Shown: piece after piece, positions 1 to 8,548 of the stretch
How positions within the stretch are numbered: position 1 is the first letter of the stretch
Layout: each line of letters begins with the position of its first letter
Assembly: GCF_018128065.1 (NCBI RefSeq)
Contig: NZ_CP072360.1
Location: 996,501 to 1,060,500 of the forward strand
DNA: 64,000 bases
Direction: 5' to 3'
From: Prevotella melaninogenica
Lineage (GTDB): Bacteria > Bacteroidota > Bacteroidia > Bacteroidales > Bacteroidaceae
Position numbers and translations under genes: made by a program
The notes under the pieces: generated by a model
What the model was told of the DNA's origin: nothing
What the model saw: the letters and a program-made list of their open reading frames with translations, nothing else
The model's database searches: none

Positions 1-1
1 T

Positions 2-1027
2 GACGAGGAGACAGGTATGTATGGTGTCAACGAAATGCCAAGTGGTGAACTACATAGTGACATCCTTATGAATCTCGACTCTGAGACATGGGGCAAGTTT
101 GTGATTGGTTCTGCTGGCGGTGTTGATATTACTTCTACCTTAGAATATAAGGAAGTTCAGAACGATGAGGAAGCTGCTGTTAAAGTAACTTTGAAGGGCT
201 TACGTGGTGGTCACTCTGGTCTTGAAATCAATGAGGGACGTGCCAATGCCAATAAGGAGATGGTTCGCTTCGTTCGCAATGCCGTTACCGAACTCGGTGC
301 GCGCTTGGCTTCTTGGGAAGGTGGTAATATGCGTAATGCTATCCCATTCAAGGCAGAGGTTGTCTTGGCTTTGCCACAGGAGAATGTTGCTGCTTTGAAG
401 GAAATGGTTGCTCGTCAAAAGGCACTCGTAGAAGATGAATTCAAGGGTATTGAACCAAATGTTGAGTTCTTCGTAGAGGATGTAGAGAAGCCAGAAAGTC
501 TTGTTCCAGTTGATATTCAGGACAACCTTATTGATGCTATCTATGCTTGTCACAATGGCGTTTTGCGTATGATTCCATCTTATCCAAACGTTGTTGAGAC
601 TTCGTCAAACCTTGCAATTATACATATTGAGCCAACTAAGGCCTCTATTATGATTCTTGCTCGTTCAAGCCGTGAGGACATGAGAGATTATATCTCTGCT
701 CAGTTAGAGAGCTGCTTCAATATGGCTGGTATGAAGACAGTCTTCAGTGGTCAATATGGTGGTTGGGATCCAAACCCAGACAGTGAAATCCTTAACCTCT
801 TGAAGAAGGTTTATAAGGAGCAGAACGGTGTAGAGGGTATTGTGCAGGTAGACCACGCTGGTCTTGAATGTTCAGTCATCCTCGGTAAGTATCCGGGTAT
901 GGATGTTGTAAGTCTTGGTCCAACTCTCCGCAGTCCACATACTGCAAAGGAGCGTCTTGAGATAGCAACAGTTGAGCCTTTCTGGAAACTTCTTGTTCAG
1001 ACTTTAGAGGAGATTCCTGTTAAGTAG
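2..1027 (+). CDS. pepD: Aminoacyl-histidine dipeptidase PepD (M20 family), 5' truncated by window edge
   Basis: This is the C-terminal 341 residues of a zinc-dependent cytosolic dipeptidase that releases amino acids from Xaa-His and similar dipeptides. The frame is open from the first complete codon at base 2, so the gene starts before the window. The visible part opens with DEETGMYGVNEM, the M20 block with metal ligands and the general-base glutamate pair. The dimerisation (lid) domain follows, with GLRGGHSGLEIN, and then the second catalytic part with HAGLECSVI and SPHTAKERLE, which carry later metal and substrate ligands. The end matches the family. It is followed by a strong intrinsic terminator, so it ends its transcription unit. 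Confidence 0.93.
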   Translation, partial: DEETGMYGVNEMPSGELHSDILMNLDSETWGKFVIGSAGGVDITSTLEYKEVQNDEEAAVKVTLKGLRGGHSGLEINEGRANANKEMVRFVRNAVTELGARLASWEGGNMRNAIPFKAEVVLALPQENVAALKEMVARQKALVEDEFKGIEPNVEFFVEDVEKPESLVPVDIQDNLIDAIYACHNGVLRMIPSYPNVVETSSNLAIIHIEPTKASIMILARSSREDMRDYISAQLESCFNMAGMKTVFSGQYGGWDPNPDSEILNLLKKVYKEQNGVEGIVQVDHAGLECSVILGKYPGMDVVSLGPTLRSPHTAKERLEIATVEPFWKLLVQTLEEIPVK

Positions 1028-1082
1028 AGCCGATGAGGCTGACAAACAGCTGAATAGAGGATAAATATAAAGAATAGATAAT

Positions 1083-1132
1083 AGAACTGCTTTCCTTCTT
1101 TTTATATGAAGATGGGAAGCAGTTCTTTTTTT
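1083..1132 (+). terminator. Intrinsic terminator after pepD
   Basis: A stem formed by AGAACTGCTTTCC and GGGAAGCAGTTCT (one G-U pair) with an AT-rich loop is followed directly by seven T. It lies 56 bases after the pepD stop codon. Confidence 0.85.
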
Positions 1133-1156
1133 ATCTATATTATTTAAGGTATAAAC

Positions 1157-1186
1157 TTGCAATGTTAATCTTTTTATTTACTTTTG
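1157..1186 (+). promoter_or_regulatory. Bacteroides-type promoter for the 1237 lipoprotein gene
   Basis: A -7 box TACTTTTG (1179-1186) lies 19 bases after a TTG (-33, 1157-1159). This matches the Bacteroidota housekeeping consensus TTTG-N19-21-TAnnTTTG. The start codon at 1237 is about 45 bases downstream of the expected start of transcription. Confidence 0.65.
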
Positions 1187-1236
1187 TGGGCAAATCAATG
1201 AATCAGATTTGTTGCTAATTATAAAAAAGAAATACG

Positions 1237-2112
1237 ATGAGAAAAAATAGAAATACAAAGTCTTTTAAAGCTTTGTTACTTATCGCTTTGGGTATGGGTA
1301 TTCTGTCTGCTTGTTGTGCACCAGAAGTTCGGAAAGCTCCTACCACTGCTCAGGTTGAGGATACATCTGCTGTTCAAGAGGATAAAACCTTGAAGAAGGA
1401 AGATATCTCTAACGAGAATGTGATGATGGATACAGTCTATGGAGACTGGCATGTTCGGGTTGATATTATTGGTAGTAAGACTAAGGTGAAGAATTCTGAC
1501 GAGTTTGTAAAGAAGTTGGTCGTGACGATTTCAAAGGGTGGTAAAGTTTTGTTTGATAAGAAAGTCTTTACACGAGAAGATATTTGGAAAGGTGCAGACG
1601 AGGAATTTCAGGTTTATGCTGGTTTAGTTTCCGACATAACTAACACTTCTGTTTATTTGCCAGTTTCTATCTGTTATCCAGAAACGGATGATGGTTTTAC
1701 CTTCTTGTTGGCGTTCTCTAAAGATGGGAGTAGTAAGGTCTATCCTGTTCCTATAGCGTGGGACGAGTCAGATATGGTAACAGATTTTTATGTAAGATAC
1801 ACCCACGAGTGTCAGCAGAAGCCTGTAGATAAGGCTTCACTATTGAAACTTGCTCGTGACTATGGCTCACCTGAGTTCGTAGAGCAGCTGACAGAGGGAG
1901 GGACACAGATTGTCTTTCCTGCAAAGGTGCTTGCTCGAAAGAATATGAAAGTCGTTCCAGAAGCTGAACTTGTGAAGGGTGGATGTCTGGTAAGATTCTA
2001 TACTTCATACGATAATACCCAGCCTTTTGATTCAATACGTGTAGAGTTGAAGAAGCGTTCGGTGAAGAAAGATTACGATTATGAGTATATGATAGATAAG
2101 GTGAATCACTAA
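1237..2112 (+). CDS. Lipoprotein of unknown function, possibly DUF4738-like
   Basis: This 291-residue predicted lipoprotein has a hydrophobic signal (residues 10-25) ending in a lipobox LSAC, with the lipidated cysteine at residue 26. The mature part starts with a polar linker rich in E, D and K. It continues into an alternating beta-rich region (TVYGDWHVRVDIIG, KLVVTISKGGKVLFDKKVF) typical of small Bacteroidales periplasmic-side lipoproteins. The pattern of a phrase like TVYGDWHV followed by a strand with KVLFDKKVF reminds me of the DUF4738 family, but I cannot confirm this. It is monocistronic, with its own promoter and a following terminator. No enzymatic motif is visible. Confidence 0.75.
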   Translation: MRKNRNTKSFKALLLIALGMGILSACCAPEVRKAPTTAQVEDTSAVQEDKTLKKEDISNENVMMDTVYGDWHVRVDIIGSKTKVKNSDEFVKKLVVTISKGGKVLFDKKVFTREDIWKGADEEFQVYAGLVSDITNTSVYLPVSICYPETDDGFTFLLAFSKDGSSKVYPVPIAWDESDMVTDFYVRYTHECQQKPVDKASLLKLARDYGSPEFVEQLTEGGTQIVFPAKVLARKNMKVVPEAELVKGGCLVRFYTSYDNTQPFDSIRVELKKRSVKKDYDYEYMIDKVNH

Positions 2113-2131
2113 TTTCTCAGTGTTTGTAAAC

Positions 2132-2170
2132 ACAAAGCAGGGGCGCACGCTACGTACGTCCCTGCTTTTG
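2132..2170. terminator. Bidirectional terminator between convergent genes
   Basis: The hairpin AAGCAGGGGCG...CGTCCCTGCTT has T-rich flanks on both strands and lies between the + gene ending at 2112 and the - gene ending at 2189. Confidence 0.7.
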
Positions 2171-2188
2171 TTATTATCTGTTTCTTAA

Positions 2189-2818
2189 TTAAAATGCCCA
2201 ACCGAAGCCGAGGTATGGATAGAAGAACGCTTTCTTAACTGCATTCTTCTCCCCAATAGTAAAAGAAGGACTGAAACCTGCACGGAACAGGAAACCCTTG
2301 TTAGATACGTGACGATAGCCGATGTTTCCAAAGATATAGTAGCCGAATTTGTTACGACTCTCATTGTAAGCCAGCCAGGTCTTTGTTCCTTCTGGAGTGT
2401 TATACTCTCCCACAGCATGCTTCTGTTGGTCAGCTGACAACGAAGACTTAGGACCATCTACAGACTCCACAAAGATACCGTGTATATTGTATATACCCAC
2501 ACTGGCACCCACACCAACCTCAAGGTTGTTCTTTTGGCTACCCAAGAGATAGTTAACTTCCAATGGTACAGCATAGCCACGTACGTCTGAACCTTCCCAG
2601 AAAATGCTGGAATTATGACCATAACCGAAGCTCAATCCGGCTCTCCAACCAAAGCGTGTGTGGTCGTTGAAACGTGCATCATAGTTGATACCTGCAAGGT
2701 TTGACGGACCCAATAGCTCCAAGTAAACGACCCTGTTCTTTTCCAATCCATTAGATTCCTGTGCCATAGCTGCTGTGTGCAAGCCAAGAAATAGTGCAAA
2801 AATTAGTAATTTCTTCAT
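2189..2818 (-). CDS. Small outer-membrane beta-barrel-like protein, function unknown
   Basis: This 209-residue protein has a cleavable signal peptide (residues 1-19, cut after AMA|Q). The mature part has amphipathic alternating segments with aromatic residues (TRFGWRAGLSFGYGH, NNLEVGVGASVGIYN, GYYIFGNIGYRH, GFLFRAGFSPSFTIG) and ends in ...YLGFGWAF. A terminal phenylalanine is the usual signal for BAM-dependent outer-membrane barrels. About eight strands would fit, as in small OmpA/OmpX-type barrels. It is monocistronic, with a promoter at 2847-2854. No specific role can be assigned. Confidence 0.78.
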   Translation of the reverse strand: MKKLLIFALFLGLHTAAMAQESNGLEKNRVVYLELLGPSNLAGINYDARFNDHTRFGWRAGLSFGYGHNSSIFWEGSDVRGYAVPLEVNYLLGSQKNNLEVGVGASVGIYNIHGIFVESVDGPKSSLSADQQKHAVGEYNTPEGTKTWLAYNESRNKFGYYIFGNIGYRHVSNKGFLFRAGFSPSFTIGEKNAVKKAFFYPYLGFGWAF

Positions 2819-2846
2819 TCTTTTAGTTGTATATGATTATTTGTTA

Positions 2847-2854
2847 CAAAGGTA
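2847..2854 (-). promoter_or_regulatory. -7 promoter element for the outer-membrane protein gene
   Basis: CAAAGGTA on the + strand reads TACCTTTG on the - strand, matching TAnnTTTG. It lies about 28 bases upstream of the start codon at 2818. Several CAA triplets 18-22 bases further upstream could serve as the -33 element. Confidence 0.55.
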
Positions 2855-3010
2855 TAAAAAAACTAACAACAACAAGCAATATGCTGAAGTTTTATAGCAA
2901 TGGGATAAGTATGTGAACGTTGTGTGAGTTTTTATAGATGTAAAGGGAGGCGGATTAGGATGTTTATATTCGTGTGTTTTGTAATAATATTTCACATCCT
3001 CTATTTTTAT

Positions 3011-3115
3011 TGATGCTTAATTGGCTTCTAAAAGATGCTCTTTTAGCTTGCAAAAGGTGCCCTTTTGAAGTCTTACTAACGCCCTTTTGAAGTCCTACTA
3101 AGCACCTTTCAAAAT
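3011..3115. repeat. 22-base-period intergenic array, family A, copy 1
   Basis: Five consecutive units of exactly 22 bases share the core GCCCTTTTGAAGTC, with edges AGATGC..., TAACGC... and TAAGCACC.... Units 3 and 4 are nearly identical (CCCTTTTGAAGTC in both) and units 1 and 2 are diverged. The junction CAAAAGGTGCCCTTTTG forms a 7-bp palindrome. It lies between the start of one leftward gene and the end of another. No coding capacity is evident. Confidence 0.85.
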
Positions 3116-3277
3116 GGTGTTTTGTAATCGATTGATTACTTGATATTTATAGATGTGTGTAAAAAGGGACTTTTCAACCCTTTTTAGACAATATAATATG
3201 AAATTTTTGTAATAATATTTCGTAGTCTTTACGTTGTAGTAGAATATGCTTTTAAGTTAAGATAATGAGCTGCTTTT

Positions 3278-3356
3278 ATATAAGAATGCACGGCTCTTAC
3301 ATCCGTTTATAATTATTATTAGCGGAGTATGAGTCGTGCATTCTTATATTTTTACA
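3278..3356. terminator. Long hairpin, probable bidirectional terminator
   Basis: A perfect 15-bp stem, 3278-3292 with 3335-3349 (core TAAGAATGCACG), encloses about 42 bases that can extend the pairing imperfectly (CTCTTACATCCG with CGGAGTATGAG). A TTTTTA run follows on the + strand. It lies 80 bases past the end of the leftward S4-domain gene. The large internal part could also belong to a structured RNA. Confidence 0.6.
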
Positions 3357-3437
3357 ATAGCATTTGTTGCAATGTCAGCGGGATATAGCCTTTGTCATGC
3401 TGTCTATTAGTTTGTTTTAACCTATCAGACAACGATT

Positions 3438-3860
3438 TTAGAATGTTTCATCCTCGTCATCGTCCTCATCGAAACCAAATAGAGTAGGGTCGACAAAGGC
3501 ATCCATCTGACGGCGATCCTTCTTGGTTGGGCGTCCTGTACCACGTGCTCTGTCAACGAAACCACTGATGCGGCTCATCTCTAAGAGTTCATACTGCTTA
3601 GCATCGGTCACATTCTCATAGACTTCAGGGATGAGTTTTGCGCCAACACGTTGTTCAATTGGTTTGAGAACCTTGAACGAATAGGTGATAGGCGACTTCT
3701 TTACACTTACCACTTCACCCGCTTTGATTGTGTGGGAAGGTTTTACGTTGATACCTTTTATCGTGACACGACCATTCTTGCAGGCGTCTGCAGCGATGGA
3801 GCGGGTTTTATAGATGCGGGCTGCCCATAGCCATTTGTCAATTCTTGCAATATCGTTCAT
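3438..3860 (-). CDS. hslR: S4-domain RNA-binding protein, Hsp15/HslR family
   Basis: This 140-residue protein starts with an S4 RNA-binding domain (residues about 5-65: RIDKWLWAARIYKTR, KNGRVTIKGINVKPSHTIKAGEVV). In Escherichia coli, Hsp15 binds 50S subunits that carry stranded peptidyl-tRNA and helps recycle them. The tail is basic, then ends in an acidic stretch (GFDEDDDEDETF). It is last in an operon after rplY and pth, 31 bases from pth. The pairing with peptidyl-tRNA hydrolase fits a shared role in clearing stalled ribosomes. Confidence 0.88.
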   Translation of the reverse strand: MNDIARIDKWLWAARIYKTRSIAADACKNGRVTIKGINVKPSHTIKAGEVVSVKKSPITYSFKVLKPIEQRVGAKLIPEVYENVTDAKQYELLEMSRISGFVDRARGTGRPTKKDRRQMDAFVDPTLFGFDEDDDEDETF

Positions 3861-3891
3861 AGTCTCATAATATATTAAAGAGAATGCTCGA

Positions 3892-4464
3892 TTACTTCTT
3901 TCCGAGTTTATTAAACTGGTTCATTGTGATGTCGATACCAGCAAGGGCAAAACTCTTGATGATATCTACGCCCAAGTCGATAGCTGGCTGAAGTTCTTTC
4001 ATCTCCTCGTCAGAGTAGCGACCCAGTACCCAGTCTACCTGTCCACCACGTGGATAGTCGTTACCAACACCCATACGCAGACGAGCATAGTTCTGTCCGA
4101 TGAGTTGTTGGATATGTCCCAATCCGTTGTGACCACCATTTGAACCATTTCCTTTCAAGCGGAAGGCTCCTAATGGCAGAGCAACATCGTCAGAGATAAC
4201 CAAGAGTCGGCTTTGGTCGATATTCTCTTTGTTGAGCCAGTAGCGTACGGCATTTCCAGAGAGATTCATGAATGTCGTAGGCTTCAAAAGAATAATCTTG
4301 CGACCCTTGACCGTTGTCTCTGCTACGAAACCATAACGCTTATCCTCAAAAACAATATTGGACGCTTTAGCGAAAGCGTCCAATACCATAAATCCTGTAT
4401 TGTGTCTGGTTCCCTCGTATTCATAACCGGGGTTACCCAATCCACAAATCAAATACTTGTCCAA
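3892..4464 (-). CDS. pth: Peptidyl-tRNA hydrolase
   Basis: This 190-residue cytosolic enzyme cleaves the ester bond of peptidyl-tRNA released from stalled ribosomes. The N-terminal block [18 protein letters not shown] contains the family asparagine (residue 11) and catalytic histidine (residue 21). [19 protein letters not shown] and GSNGGHNGL are the other signature blocks, the last with the substrate-binding asparagines and histidine. The length is normal for the family. It lies 32 bases after rplY in the same leftward operon. Confidence 0.97.
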   Translation of the reverse strand: MDKYLICGLGNPGYEYEGTRHNTGFMVLDAFAKASNIVFEDKRYGFVAETTVKGRKIILLKPTTFMNLSGNAVRYWLNKENIDQSRLLVISDDVALPLGAFRLKGNGSNGGHNGLGHIQQLIGQNYARLRMGVGNDYPRGGQVDWVLGRYSDEEMKELQPAIDLGVDIIKSFALAGIDITMNQFNKLGKK

Positions 4465-4496
4465 TTCTTATATTGAATTAATTGTTGTCGTAGAGA

Positions 4497-5099
4497 TTAC
4501 TCTGCCTCAGCCGCAGCAGCCTGCGCAGCCTGAATAGAGTTACGTGTAGCCTTGATAGAGCAAACTACAACCTCCTTTGGAGTTACCAACTCAAGACCCT
4601 CGAAGCTCAGCTCGCCAACCTTGATACTCTTACCAAGACGAAGCTCAGTAACGTTGATGTCGAGGTGCTCTGGAATCTGCTGATAAGGAGCCTTGACGTT
4701 AATCTTACGGATAGACATGTTCATACGACCACCATCGCGAACACCCTGTGCCAAACCTACGAGCTTAACTGGTACACCCATAACGATTGGCTTCTGATCG
4801 TTAACCTCATAGAAGTCTACGTGAAGCAGAGCATCTGTTACTGGGTGGAACTGAAGTTCCTTAAGAACTGCTGTGTGTCTCTCGCCGTCGATAATCAACT
4901 CTACAACATAGATGTGTGGAGTATAAACCAATTTACGCAACTCTGACATAGGAGCTGTGAATGAGAATGCTACTGGCTTGCGGTCATTCTGTGCCTCACC
5001 ATAGAGGTTACATGGAATTAAACCTTCCTTACGGAGCTGCTTTGAAGCTTTCTTTCCAAGGTCTGTACGCTTCTGACCTGATACTTTAATTTCTTTCAT
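4497..5099 (-). CDS. rplY: 50S ribosomal protein bL25 (CTC/TL5 long form)
   Basis: This 200-residue bL25 protein binds 5S rRNA. It has the N-terminal 5S-binding domain (residues about 1-90: KEIKVSGQKRTDLGKKASKQLRKEG, HTAVLKELQFHPVTDALLHVDFYEV) followed by the TL5/CTC C-terminal domain (VPVKLVGLAQGVRDGGRMNM). An Ala/Glu-rich tail ends the protein, as is common in Bacteroidota. It is first in the rplY-pth-hslR operon, with a well-formed promoter at 5219-5249. Confidence 0.96.
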   Translation of the reverse strand: MKEIKVSGQKRTDLGKKASKQLRKEGLIPCNLYGEAQNDRKPVAFSFTAPMSELRKLVYTPHIYVVELIIDGERHTAVLKELQFHPVTDALLHVDFYEVNDQKPIVMGVPVKLVGLAQGVRDGGRMNMSIRKINVKAPYQQIPEHLDINVTELRLGKSIKVGELSFEGLELVTPKEVVVCSIKATRNSIQAAQAAAAEAE

Positions 5100-5218
5100 A
5101 ATTTTGTGTTACTCTAAATTAATACGAACTTTAATTCGCCATCACACACTGAGAGACTAAGGAATTGGAAATCTAATTAATATCACAACTTTCAATCCTC
5201 AATTTGCAAAAAGCGCTG

Positions 5219-5249
5219 CAAAGTTACTTTTTTTCAATGAATTGAGCAA
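5219..5249 (-). promoter_or_regulatory. Promoter of the rplY-pth-hslR operon
   Basis: CAAAGTTA (5219-5226) reads TAACTTTG on the - strand. CAA at 5247-5249 (TTG, -33) is 20 bases away. The leader to the start codon at 5099 is about 110 bases. Confidence 0.65.
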
Positions 5250-5287
5250 GTATTCTAATAAAAAACTATAGAAAAAGATACTAATGC

Positions 5288-5318
5288 TTGCATGTACGGA
5301 GGAATTTTCCTACATTTG
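5288..5318 (+). promoter_or_regulatory. Promoter of nusB
   Basis: TTG (5288-5290) and TACATTTG (5311-5318) are 20 bases apart, matching the Bacteroidota consensus. It is divergent from the rplY promoter. Confidence 0.65.
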
Positions 5319-5362
5319 CAAAATAAAGAATTCAATACGAAACACAATCTTTAGAATAGACA

Positions 5363-6439
5363 ATGATCAATAGGGAATTAATAAGAATTAAGATTGTCCA
5401 GTTAACCTATGCATACTATCAGAACGGTAACAGGAATATGGACAATGCTGAGAAAGAGTTGCTTTTCAGCTTGGCGAAAGCGTATGATCTCTACAATTAC
5501 CTCTTGGCCTTAATCGTATCAATCACGCAAGAGGAGCGCCATCGCGTGGAGATTGCTGCTACTCGTGCTAATCGTGAGGGGACAGAGGCTCCCTCAAGTC
5601 GTTTTGCAACCAATAAGTTCGCTGTGCAGTTGGAAGAGAACAAGCAGCTCAACCTTTTCATGGAATCACAAAAACGTCGTTGGGAAGATGATATGGAGGC
5701 TGTGCGTAAACTTTGTGATCAGATTGAACAAAGCACTATCTATCAAGAATACATGGCGAGTGATGATGATTCATACGAGGCAGACCGTGAGGTGTGGCGT
5801 AAGATTTATCGTACACTCATACAAGAGAATCCTGAATTGGATGCTATCTTGGAGGAGAAGAGTCTTTATTGGAATGATGACAAGGAGGTTGTTGATACCT
5901 TCGTTATCAAGACCATCAAACGATTTGACCCTGCTAATGGGGCAGATCAAGAACTTCTGCCAGAATATCGTGACGAAGAGGATCGTGACTTTGCACTGAA
6001 ACTCTTCCGCTCAACAATCCTCAATGCTGATGAGTATCAGCGTTACATGAGCGAGTCGAGTCGTAATTGGGATTTCTCTCGTTTGGCTTATATGGATATT
6101 GTCATCATGCAGATTGCTATTGCAGAGATGCTCACATTCCCTAATATTCCAGTAACGGTGACAATCAATGAGTATGTTGACCTGGCTAAATTGTATAGTA
6201 CACCACGAAGTGGAGGCTATATCAATGGTATGCTTGATACGATTGCACGTCATCTCATACAGATGGGTAAGATGATGAAGACAATGCCAGAGCCTCGTCC
6301 ACATCGCTCTCGCAATGAGCGCCAAGATGTTAGAGCACCTCGTCGTGAAGGACGTCGCCCAACAATTGCGCAGACTTCTGCTCAACGAGTAGCCTATCGT
6401 CAGCAACAAGAGGGAGAGCAAGCAGAGGATGAGGAATAA
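5363..6439 (+). CDS. nusB: Transcription antitermination factor NusB, long Bacteroidales form
   Basis: NusB acts with NusE (S10) on boxA RNA to support rRNA transcription. The protein has 358 residues, over twice the E. coli length. The NusB fold is the C-terminal half (about 200-315: FALKLFRSTILNADEYQRYM, RLAYMDIVIMQIAIAEMLTFPNIPVTVTINEYVDLAKLYSTPRSGGYINGMLD, shown here in parts). The N-terminal half is a helical extension that begins RIKIVQLTYAYY. The last 45 residues are a disordered tail rich in arginine and then glutamate. The start is ATG at 5363, about 38 bases after the promoter. It stands alone before yajC. Confidence 0.93.
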   Translation: MINRELIRIKIVQLTYAYYQNGNRNMDNAEKELLFSLAKAYDLYNYLLALIVSITQEERHRVEIAATRANREGTEAPSSRFATNKFAVQLEENKQLNLFMESQKRRWEDDMEAVRKLCDQIEQSTIYQEYMASDDDSYEADREVWRKIYRTLIQENPELDAILEEKSLYWNDDKEVVDTFVIKTIKRFDPANGADQELLPEYRDEEDRDFALKLFRSTILNADEYQRYMSESSRNWDFSRLAYMDIVIMQIAIAEMLTFPNIPVTVTINEYVDLAKLYSTPRSGGYINGMLDTIARHLIQMGKMMKTMPEPRPHRSRNERQDVRAPRREGRRPTIAQTSAQRVAYRQQQEGEQAEDEE

Positions 6440-6526
6440 ACGTATAGGTATAAGGGTTTAAAATCGTTGCAGAAGGTAGCTTCGTGAGTGCGTAATGATA
6501 TGTGCTTATAATAGTCTTTCAATGGT

Positions 6527-6534
6527 TATATTTG
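6527..6534 (+). promoter_or_regulatory. -7 promoter element before yajC
   Basis: TATATTTG matches TAnnTTTG and lies 55 bases before the yajC start. Confidence 0.5.
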
Positions 6535-6589
6535 CCTATCGACTCCTAACCCATTTCTATAAATTAAGAATATAACAACTGATAAATAA

Positions 6590-6919
6590 ATGAATACAAC
6601 ATTAATCCTCGCAGCACAGGCTGCAAGCCAAGGCAGTCCAATGCCTATGATAATCATGATGGTAGCTATCTTTGCCATCATGTGGTTCTTTATGATTCGT
6701 CCACAGCAGAAGAAGCAGAAAGAAATTCGTGCTTTCCAGAATTCTCTTTCGGTAGGTGATTCTGTTGTAACAGGCGGTGGTATCTATGGAACTGTTAAAC
6801 ACATTGACATGACAACCAATAAGGTTGAAGTAGAGATAGCACGTGGCGTTGTTATCACTGTTGATAAAAACTACGTGTTTGCAAATGTACAGGCTTCTCA
6901 GCAGGGACAAACAAAGTAG
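6590..6919 (+). CDS. yajC: Preprotein translocase accessory subunit YajC
   Basis: This 109-residue inner-membrane protein has one membrane segment (residues about 18-37, MPMIIMMVAIFAIMWFFMI) followed by the diagnostic RPQQKKQKE and a small cytosolic beta domain with DSVVTGGGIYGTV. YajC forms part of the SecDF-YajC complex that assists Sec export. It heads a run ending with the ybbR-like gene 31 bases on. Confidence 0.95.
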   Translation: MNTTLILAAQAASQGSPMPMIIMMVAIFAIMWFFMIRPQQKKQKEIRAFQNSLSVGDSVVTGGGIYGTVKHIDMTTNKVEVEIARGVVITVDKNYVFANVQASQQGQTK

Positions 6920-6950
6920 TTCTTATTAGCCTAAAGAAGGAAAGCCTTTG

Positions 6951-7961
6951 ATGAAAACAAGCAAATCGCTTCATACATTCAGTACGTTCAGGAACTTCTT
7001 GTTGAGGATATTCAACAAGGAGTTTCTGATTTTTTTGTTTTTCTTGGTATTGAGTGGTGGGTTCTGGTTGATTATGACACTGAACGAAACATATGAGCGT
7101 GAGTTTAGTATGCCTTTTCGTATGACTGACGTCCCTCGTAATGTGGTTATAACCAGCGAGCCTGATTCCGTTGTCCGTTTTACTGTGCGTGACAAAGGAT
7201 ATATGATTGCTTTTTATGAACTTGACAATACTTTTCATCCTATATATGCTGACTATCGGCTTTATAGCGACGGACAAAGCAAGGGACAGATACCAGTTGG
7301 TGACATCCAGCGTCAGATTTATCCTCAACTGTCTAAGAGTTCAAAGATAACTATGGTCAAGAACGGTAAGTTCTCTTTCTCTTTCAATTTTGGTCGTCAT
7401 AAGAAAGTACCTGTACGGCTTTTAGGAACAGTATCTCCTGGTGATAACTATTATCTCGCTCGTGTTGATTTCACTCCAGATAGTGTTCAGGTTTATGCAG
7501 CTCGAAACGTGTTGGATAGTATTCAGACTGTCTATACAGAGCGACAGCAGATAACCAATTTTACGGATGTTAAGGAGCTGACTGTAGATCTCCGTAAGTT
7601 TACGAATGCCAAGTGTGTTCCTTCTACGGTGAAAATGAAACTCTATCCTGACGTGCTAACAGAGGAAAGTGTTGAGATACCGATTGAGGCTATCAATATG
7701 CCTAATAATAAGGTGATGCGTACCTTCCCAAGTAAAGTAAAAGTAAACTTTGTTGTGGGTGCCTATCGTATGCGTTCAATGCCGAAGAATGCTGAAACAA
7801 AGGAACTTCTTCCTGTTGGTTTCCGTGCTGTGGTCAATTATGAGGATGTACAGAAAAGTCATTCAGAGAAATGTCCTATCTATATTCTTAGTTCTCCCAA
7901 TGGCGTACGTAATGTACGTCCAGCGATAAACACTGTTGATTACTTGATAGAACAGAGATGA
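6951..7961 (+). CDS. YbbR-domain membrane-anchored protein (CdaR-like)
   Basis: This 336-residue protein is anchored by one N-terminal membrane segment (residues about 22-42, FLIFLFFLVLSGGFWLIMTL) with a large extracytoplasmic part. That part is made of YbbR-type beta repeats (VPVRLLGTVSPGDNYYLARVDF and SVEIPIEAINMPNNKVMRTF regions). In Firmicutes, YbbR proteins regulate the diadenylate cyclase CdaA; in Bacteroidota the role is not established. I chose ATG at 6951 rather than the TTG just before it, because a purine-rich AAAGAAGG precedes it. The stop overlaps the coaE start (ATGA). Confidence 0.85.
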   Translation: MKTSKSLHTFSTFRNFLLRIFNKEFLIFLFFLVLSGGFWLIMTLNETYEREFSMPFRMTDVPRNVVITSEPDSVVRFTVRDKGYMIAFYELDNTFHPIYADYRLYSDGQSKGQIPVGDIQRQIYPQLSKSSKITMVKNGKFSFSFNFGRHKKVPVRLLGTVSPGDNYYLARVDFTPDSVQVYAARNVLDSIQTVYTERQQITNFTDVKELTVDLRKFTNAKCVPSTVKMKLYPDVLTEESVEIPIEAINMPNNKVMRTFPSKVKVNFVVGAYRMRSMPKNAETKELLPVGFRAVVNYEDVQKSHSEKCPIYILSSPNGVRNVRPAINTVDYLIEQR

Positions 7962-8521
7962 TTATAGCGTTGACAGGTGGTATTGGTAGCGGAAAGTCTT
8001 ACGTCTGTAAGCTACTTGCTGAGCGGGGAATCTCCGTTTACGATTGCGATGCGCACGCCAAAAAGCTAATGCGAACCTCTAAGCCACTACAAAAACAGTT
8101 ATCTGAACTTGTTGGTGACGATGTCTTTCATGATGGTGTCTTGCAGAAAGCCATTCTTGCTGCCTATCTTCTTCAGAGTGAAACGCACGTTCAGGCTGTC
8201 AATGCAGTTATACATCCTGCTGTAGCTCGTGACTTTGAACAATCGGGACAGACGTGGCTTGAGAGTGCAATACTCTTTGATAGTGGCTTTGATAAGCGTA
8301 CCCATATAGATAAAGTGGTATGTGTTACGGCTCCAGAAGAAGCGCGTATCCGCCGAGTGATGGCACGCGATGGTATCAGCAGGGAAAAGACACTTGAGTG
8401 GATGGCACGTCAGCTACCGCAAGAAGAGGTATTACGACGTAGTGATTATGAAATCATCAACGATGGAATACGACCTCTCGCTCCGCAGGTAGACCACTTG
8501 CTTTCCGTTATTTCAGAATAA
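7958..8521 (+). CDS. coaE: Dephospho-CoA kinase
   Basis: This 187-residue P-loop kinase phosphorylates the ribose 3' hydroxyl of dephospho-CoA, the last step of coenzyme A synthesis. It has the Walker A motif GGIGSGKS (residues 7-14), SVYDCDAHAKKL (the substrate-binding aspartates), the lid region RIRRVMARDGIS and the late motif SDYEIIND. It overlaps the YbbR gene by four bases and is followed 27 bases later by the DUF5606 gene, so the three are probably co-transcribed. Confidence 0.96.
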   Translation: MIIALTGGIGSGKSYVCKLLAERGISVYDCDAHAKKLMRTSKPLQKQLSELVGDDVFHDGVLQKAILAAYLLQSETHVQAVNAVIHPAVARDFEQSGQTWLESAILFDSGFDKRTHIDKVVCVTAPEEARIRRVMARDGISREKTLEWMARQLPQEEVLRRSDYEIINDGIRPLAPQVDHLLSVISE

Positions 8522-8548
8522 TTAAATTATAAACAAGAATAAATTAAA

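Larger units (their letters stand above)
2819..3437. other. Gene-free stretch of 619 bases
   Basis: It holds the outer-membrane gene promoter (2847-2854), the family A 22-base array (3011-3115) and a long hairpin (3278-3356). I see no coding region in the remainder. Confidence 0.7.

Noticed and set aside
3011..3115. CRISPR array as an explanation for the 22-base repeats
   Set aside because: Units are contiguous with no spacers, period is 22 bases, units diverge in sequence, and no cas genes are present.
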